Positions 62,283 to 64,000 of a stretch of DNA of 64,000 nt are shown here, one piece after another. Each line of letters starts with the position of its first letter. The first letter of the stretch is position 1. The position numbers were made by a program, and so were the translations under genes. The notes under the pieces were generated by a model that was not told the DNA's origin, did not search any database, and was given only the letters and a program-made list of their open reading frames with translations. This DNA is from Plasmodium vivax (Eukaryota > Apicomplexa > Aconoidasida > Haemosporida > Plasmodiidae), in NCBI RefSeq assembly GCF_000002415.2, contig NC_009912.1, forward strand, positions 870,501 through 934,500. The letters are read 5' to 3'.

Positions 62283-62924
62283 GCCCGTCGCGGTGGCAGT
62301 GTGAGCAGCCACGGCAGGCCATTTTGGTGCAGGTTGGCCCGTACCGTGCGTGCGTGTGCGCAGTTGCCTATGCGTAGGGTATCTTTACTAGCCCTTTTTT
62401 TTTTTTTTCCCTTTTTTTTTTTCCTTTTTTTTTTTTCCCATTTTTACTAGAAATTAGTGTTTAATTAGCTCCGCACTTGCGCTGGCGATGAGTTGTGCGC
62501 CGCGAACTTGAGCAGAGTTTACAGCGGGTCTTTGCAGACTTTGCGGCGGATCTTTGCAGACTTTGCGGCGGATCTTTGCAGACTTTGCGGCGGATCTTTG
62601 CAGACTTTGCGGCGGATCTTTGCAGACTTTGCGGCGGATCTTTGCAGCCTTTACGGCGAATCTTTGCAGACTTTACGGCGGACATTTTGCCAAAGGGACC
62701 AACTGGGCCATACAGCTCAGCGGATACAAAGTTTGCAGTGGCTGCCCGGAGGGGGGTGTTCTCAGAGGCGGTAGTGAACCCCCCACCCCACCGTTTGGCC
62801 ACTTTTCATTTAATTTGTTTGAGCGGCGGTGGGAGGTAGTCGTGCGTAGTGGCCCGCGTTAGTGTGCGGATGAGCGGTTGGTACGTAATCCTCTGCGCTT
62901 GGCCCGCGGGTGCCGTCTCGTGGG
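62283..62924. other. Intergenic region after the UIM protein gene, with T tracts and a 22-bp array
   Basis: Both flanking genes end here (convergent). T tracts interrupted by CCC lie at 62395-62447. The 22-bp array fills 62526-62692. Small frames in the array are translations of the repeat. Confidence 0.7.
62526..62692. repeat. 22-bp minisatellite
   Basis: About seven and a half copies of GGATCTTTGCAGACTTTGCG plus GC. Middle copies are identical; the outer ones carry GGGTC, CCTTTACG or GAATC changes. The array lies about 230 bases before the last exon stop of the membrane protein gene. The 22-bp length shifts the reading frame with each copy. Confidence 0.95.
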
Positions 62925-63981
62925 TCATATAAAATTGGGAATCATGTTGCCTGCGAGGGAGGGAGGCGTACAGCGGTGTGGTGAAGTGGTGAAGTGGTGA
63001 AGCAGCAAAGTAGCTAGTGATGCCGCTTCGCTAGCGTGCCGCTTGACTGCGCGTCGGGCTTACCCTCGGAGGAGAAGAAGCCCTCCTCGGAGTAGTACTT
63101 GAGGATGTCCCTGCAGGTGACGTAGGGAGAGGTCTTGTCGGGCACGAGGGGGGCCTCCTCGTACTTGGAGATGAGGATGTTCTTAAAGGAAAAGAGGATC
63201 TCCATTTTGCGAAGAATTATGTAGCGAAGTATCTGTGCGTGGATGGCATAAATGACGTACAGGAGGATGTGCAGAATGAAGAGGCCAATAATAAAGTAGT
63301 TAGTCTTGGTCATCAGAATTTGGGTCCCTTTGAAGAGCGAGAGCAGAATGATGTTGACCCAGGTGAAGCTGTTTATGTTATCAATGAGGAGGATGTTGTT
63401 GAGGATATTTTTTCCGAAGAGCAGGGTGTTCAGGTTGATCGGCGCGTGGGCGTACTTGCACAGGAGGAAGAGCAGGTACACGCTCACGGAGTGCCGCAGC
63501 TGGTTGCGCCGCCCGTCGCGCGCTGCGGGGGGAGGGGAGCGGTGTGGGTGAGCGGCGTGAAGGAGCATGCGCCGCGAACAAACTCTGGGTTGGCTCCGCG
63601 AACTCGCGCCGCTGCACCGCTGTACCGCTGTACCGCTGTACCGCTATACCGCTATACCGCTATACCGCTATACCGCTATACCGCTATACCGCTATACCGC
63701 TATACCGCTATACCGCGGACTGGCTTACCTCGGCCCAGGCCCCTCCGGTAGTAGACGAACCTGCAGTTGAAGAGCACACGCAGGAAGAGCGAGGCGTGCT
63801 TGCAGATGGACGCGAACTGCTGCAGGTTGAACAGCAGCAGCAGGAGGTACTCGAACTCGTAGTTGAGCTTACGGATGTGCCCATCGTGCAGCACGTAATC
63901 GCCATTATACACATTCCCATGAAAGGTAAAAAAAAATAAAACAAATTGCTTTAGAGAAAAATAAAAAGACAAATGACTCAT
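62925..63981 (-). CDS. Polytopic membrane protein, unknown family (5' end uncertain)
   Basis: Three exons read: 63729-63981, 63064-63522 and 62925-62950, joined in phase 1 (donors GTAAGCC and GTAAGCCC; acceptors CCGCAG and CTCGCAG). The last exon adds only NMIPNFI before the stop. The visible protein is about 245 residues. Strongly hydrophobic segments: FEYLLLLLFNL and LFLRVLFNCRF in the first exon, and in the second VYLLFLLCKY, LNNILLI, VNIILLSLF and YFIIGLFILHILLYVIYAI. The start is open: Met at 63981 is in frame, but the reading begins with Phe/Leu-rich sequence next to a T tract and the window edge, so an upstream exon is possible. Short hydrophilic parts (HDGHIRKLNYEFEY; KYEEAPLVPDKTSPYVTCRD) are probably conserved. 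I do not recognise the family. Confidence 0.7.
63607..63717. repeat. 8-bp microsatellite inside an intron
   Basis: About fourteen copies of CCGCTATA (the first few CCGCTGCA/CCGCTGTA), all within the first intron (63523-63728) of the membrane protein gene. Every frame translates to repeating Leu/Tyr/Arg/Pro residues, giving spurious open frames on both strands. It occupies about half of the intron. Confidence 0.95.
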
Positions 63982-64000
63982 CGTGTTCAGTATGGCCCCA

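Noticed and set aside
62495..62862. Three overlapping frames of repeating FADFAADLCRLCGGSLQTL peptide
   Set aside because: All come from the 22-bp minisatellite, whose unit length opens every frame.
63239..63939. Plus-strand frames with repeating YRYTAIPLYR peptide
   Set aside because: They read the intronic 8-bp microsatellite and the antisense of the membrane-protein exons.

Overview
The window looks like nuclear chromosome sequence from a malaria parasite of the vivax clade (Plasmodium vivax or a close simian relative). The proteins include apicoplast FabG, Plasmodium-type thioredoxin reductase with a GCGGGKCG tail, and a perforin-like MACPF protein. Genes are long and carry low-complexity inserts; introns are short with GTAAG/GTGAG-type donors; intergenic DNA is full of poly(dA:dT) tracts. 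The base composition is far richer in G+C than P. falciparum. From memory, the order fabG - RPB3 - OTU - CPR - PPLP3 - SR-like - CKS - LipL2 - CFAP298 - TrxR - RNA-binding protein - patatin lipase - TPK matches a block of P. falciparum chromosome 9. No tRNA, rRNA, CRISPR array or transposon was seen.

Layout, left to right. 1-4689 (-): a large CPSF-A/DDB1-like protein, cut by the window edge. 6161-7573 (-): apicoplast 3-oxoacyl-ACP reductase in five exons. 8513-9514 (-): RNA polymerase II subunit RPB3. 10367-11164 (-): OTU protease. 12411-14651 (+): cytochrome P450 reductase-type diflavin enzyme. 15526-17877 (+): perforin-like protein PPLP3/MAOP. 19857-23552 (+): Arg/Ser-rich protein. 26389-27386 (+): CDK regulatory subunit (CKS) with a long N-terminal extension. 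28507-29736 (+): lipoate ligase LipL2. 30076-31263 (-): CFAP298, four exons. 32336-34294 (-): thioredoxin reductase. 36763-38238 (-): PABPN1-like RNA-binding protein, six exons. 43391-46951 (+): patatin-like lipase. 47967-49997 (-): Spp2/GPKOW-like protein. 51018-53909 (+): HPR-like helical-repeat protein. 54099-55259 (-): thiamine pyrophosphokinase. 58933-62282 (+): acidic, low-complexity protein with an inverted ubiquitin-interacting motif near the N terminus and a UIM at the C terminus. 62925-63981 (-): polytopic membrane protein, 5' end uncertain.

The genes do not form one pathway; they are housekeeping and stage-specific genes side by side. FabG and LipL2 serve apicoplast and mitochondrial fatty-acid/lipoate metabolism. 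TrxR supplies thiol redox power, TPK makes the thiamine cofactor, and the RPB3, CPSF-like, PABPN1-like, Spp2-like and SR-like proteins belong to mRNA synthesis and processing. PPLP3 and CFAP298 point to mosquito-stage motility/invasion and to flagellum assembly.

The most interesting non-coding signal is a degenerate repeat of about five units (14822-15122) upstream of PPLP3. Three units carry an exact TAGCTA, the site reported for the ookinete regulator AP2-O, and two carry near matches. Several short tandem minisatellites (8 to 41 bp units) sit in promoters, 3' flanks and one intron.
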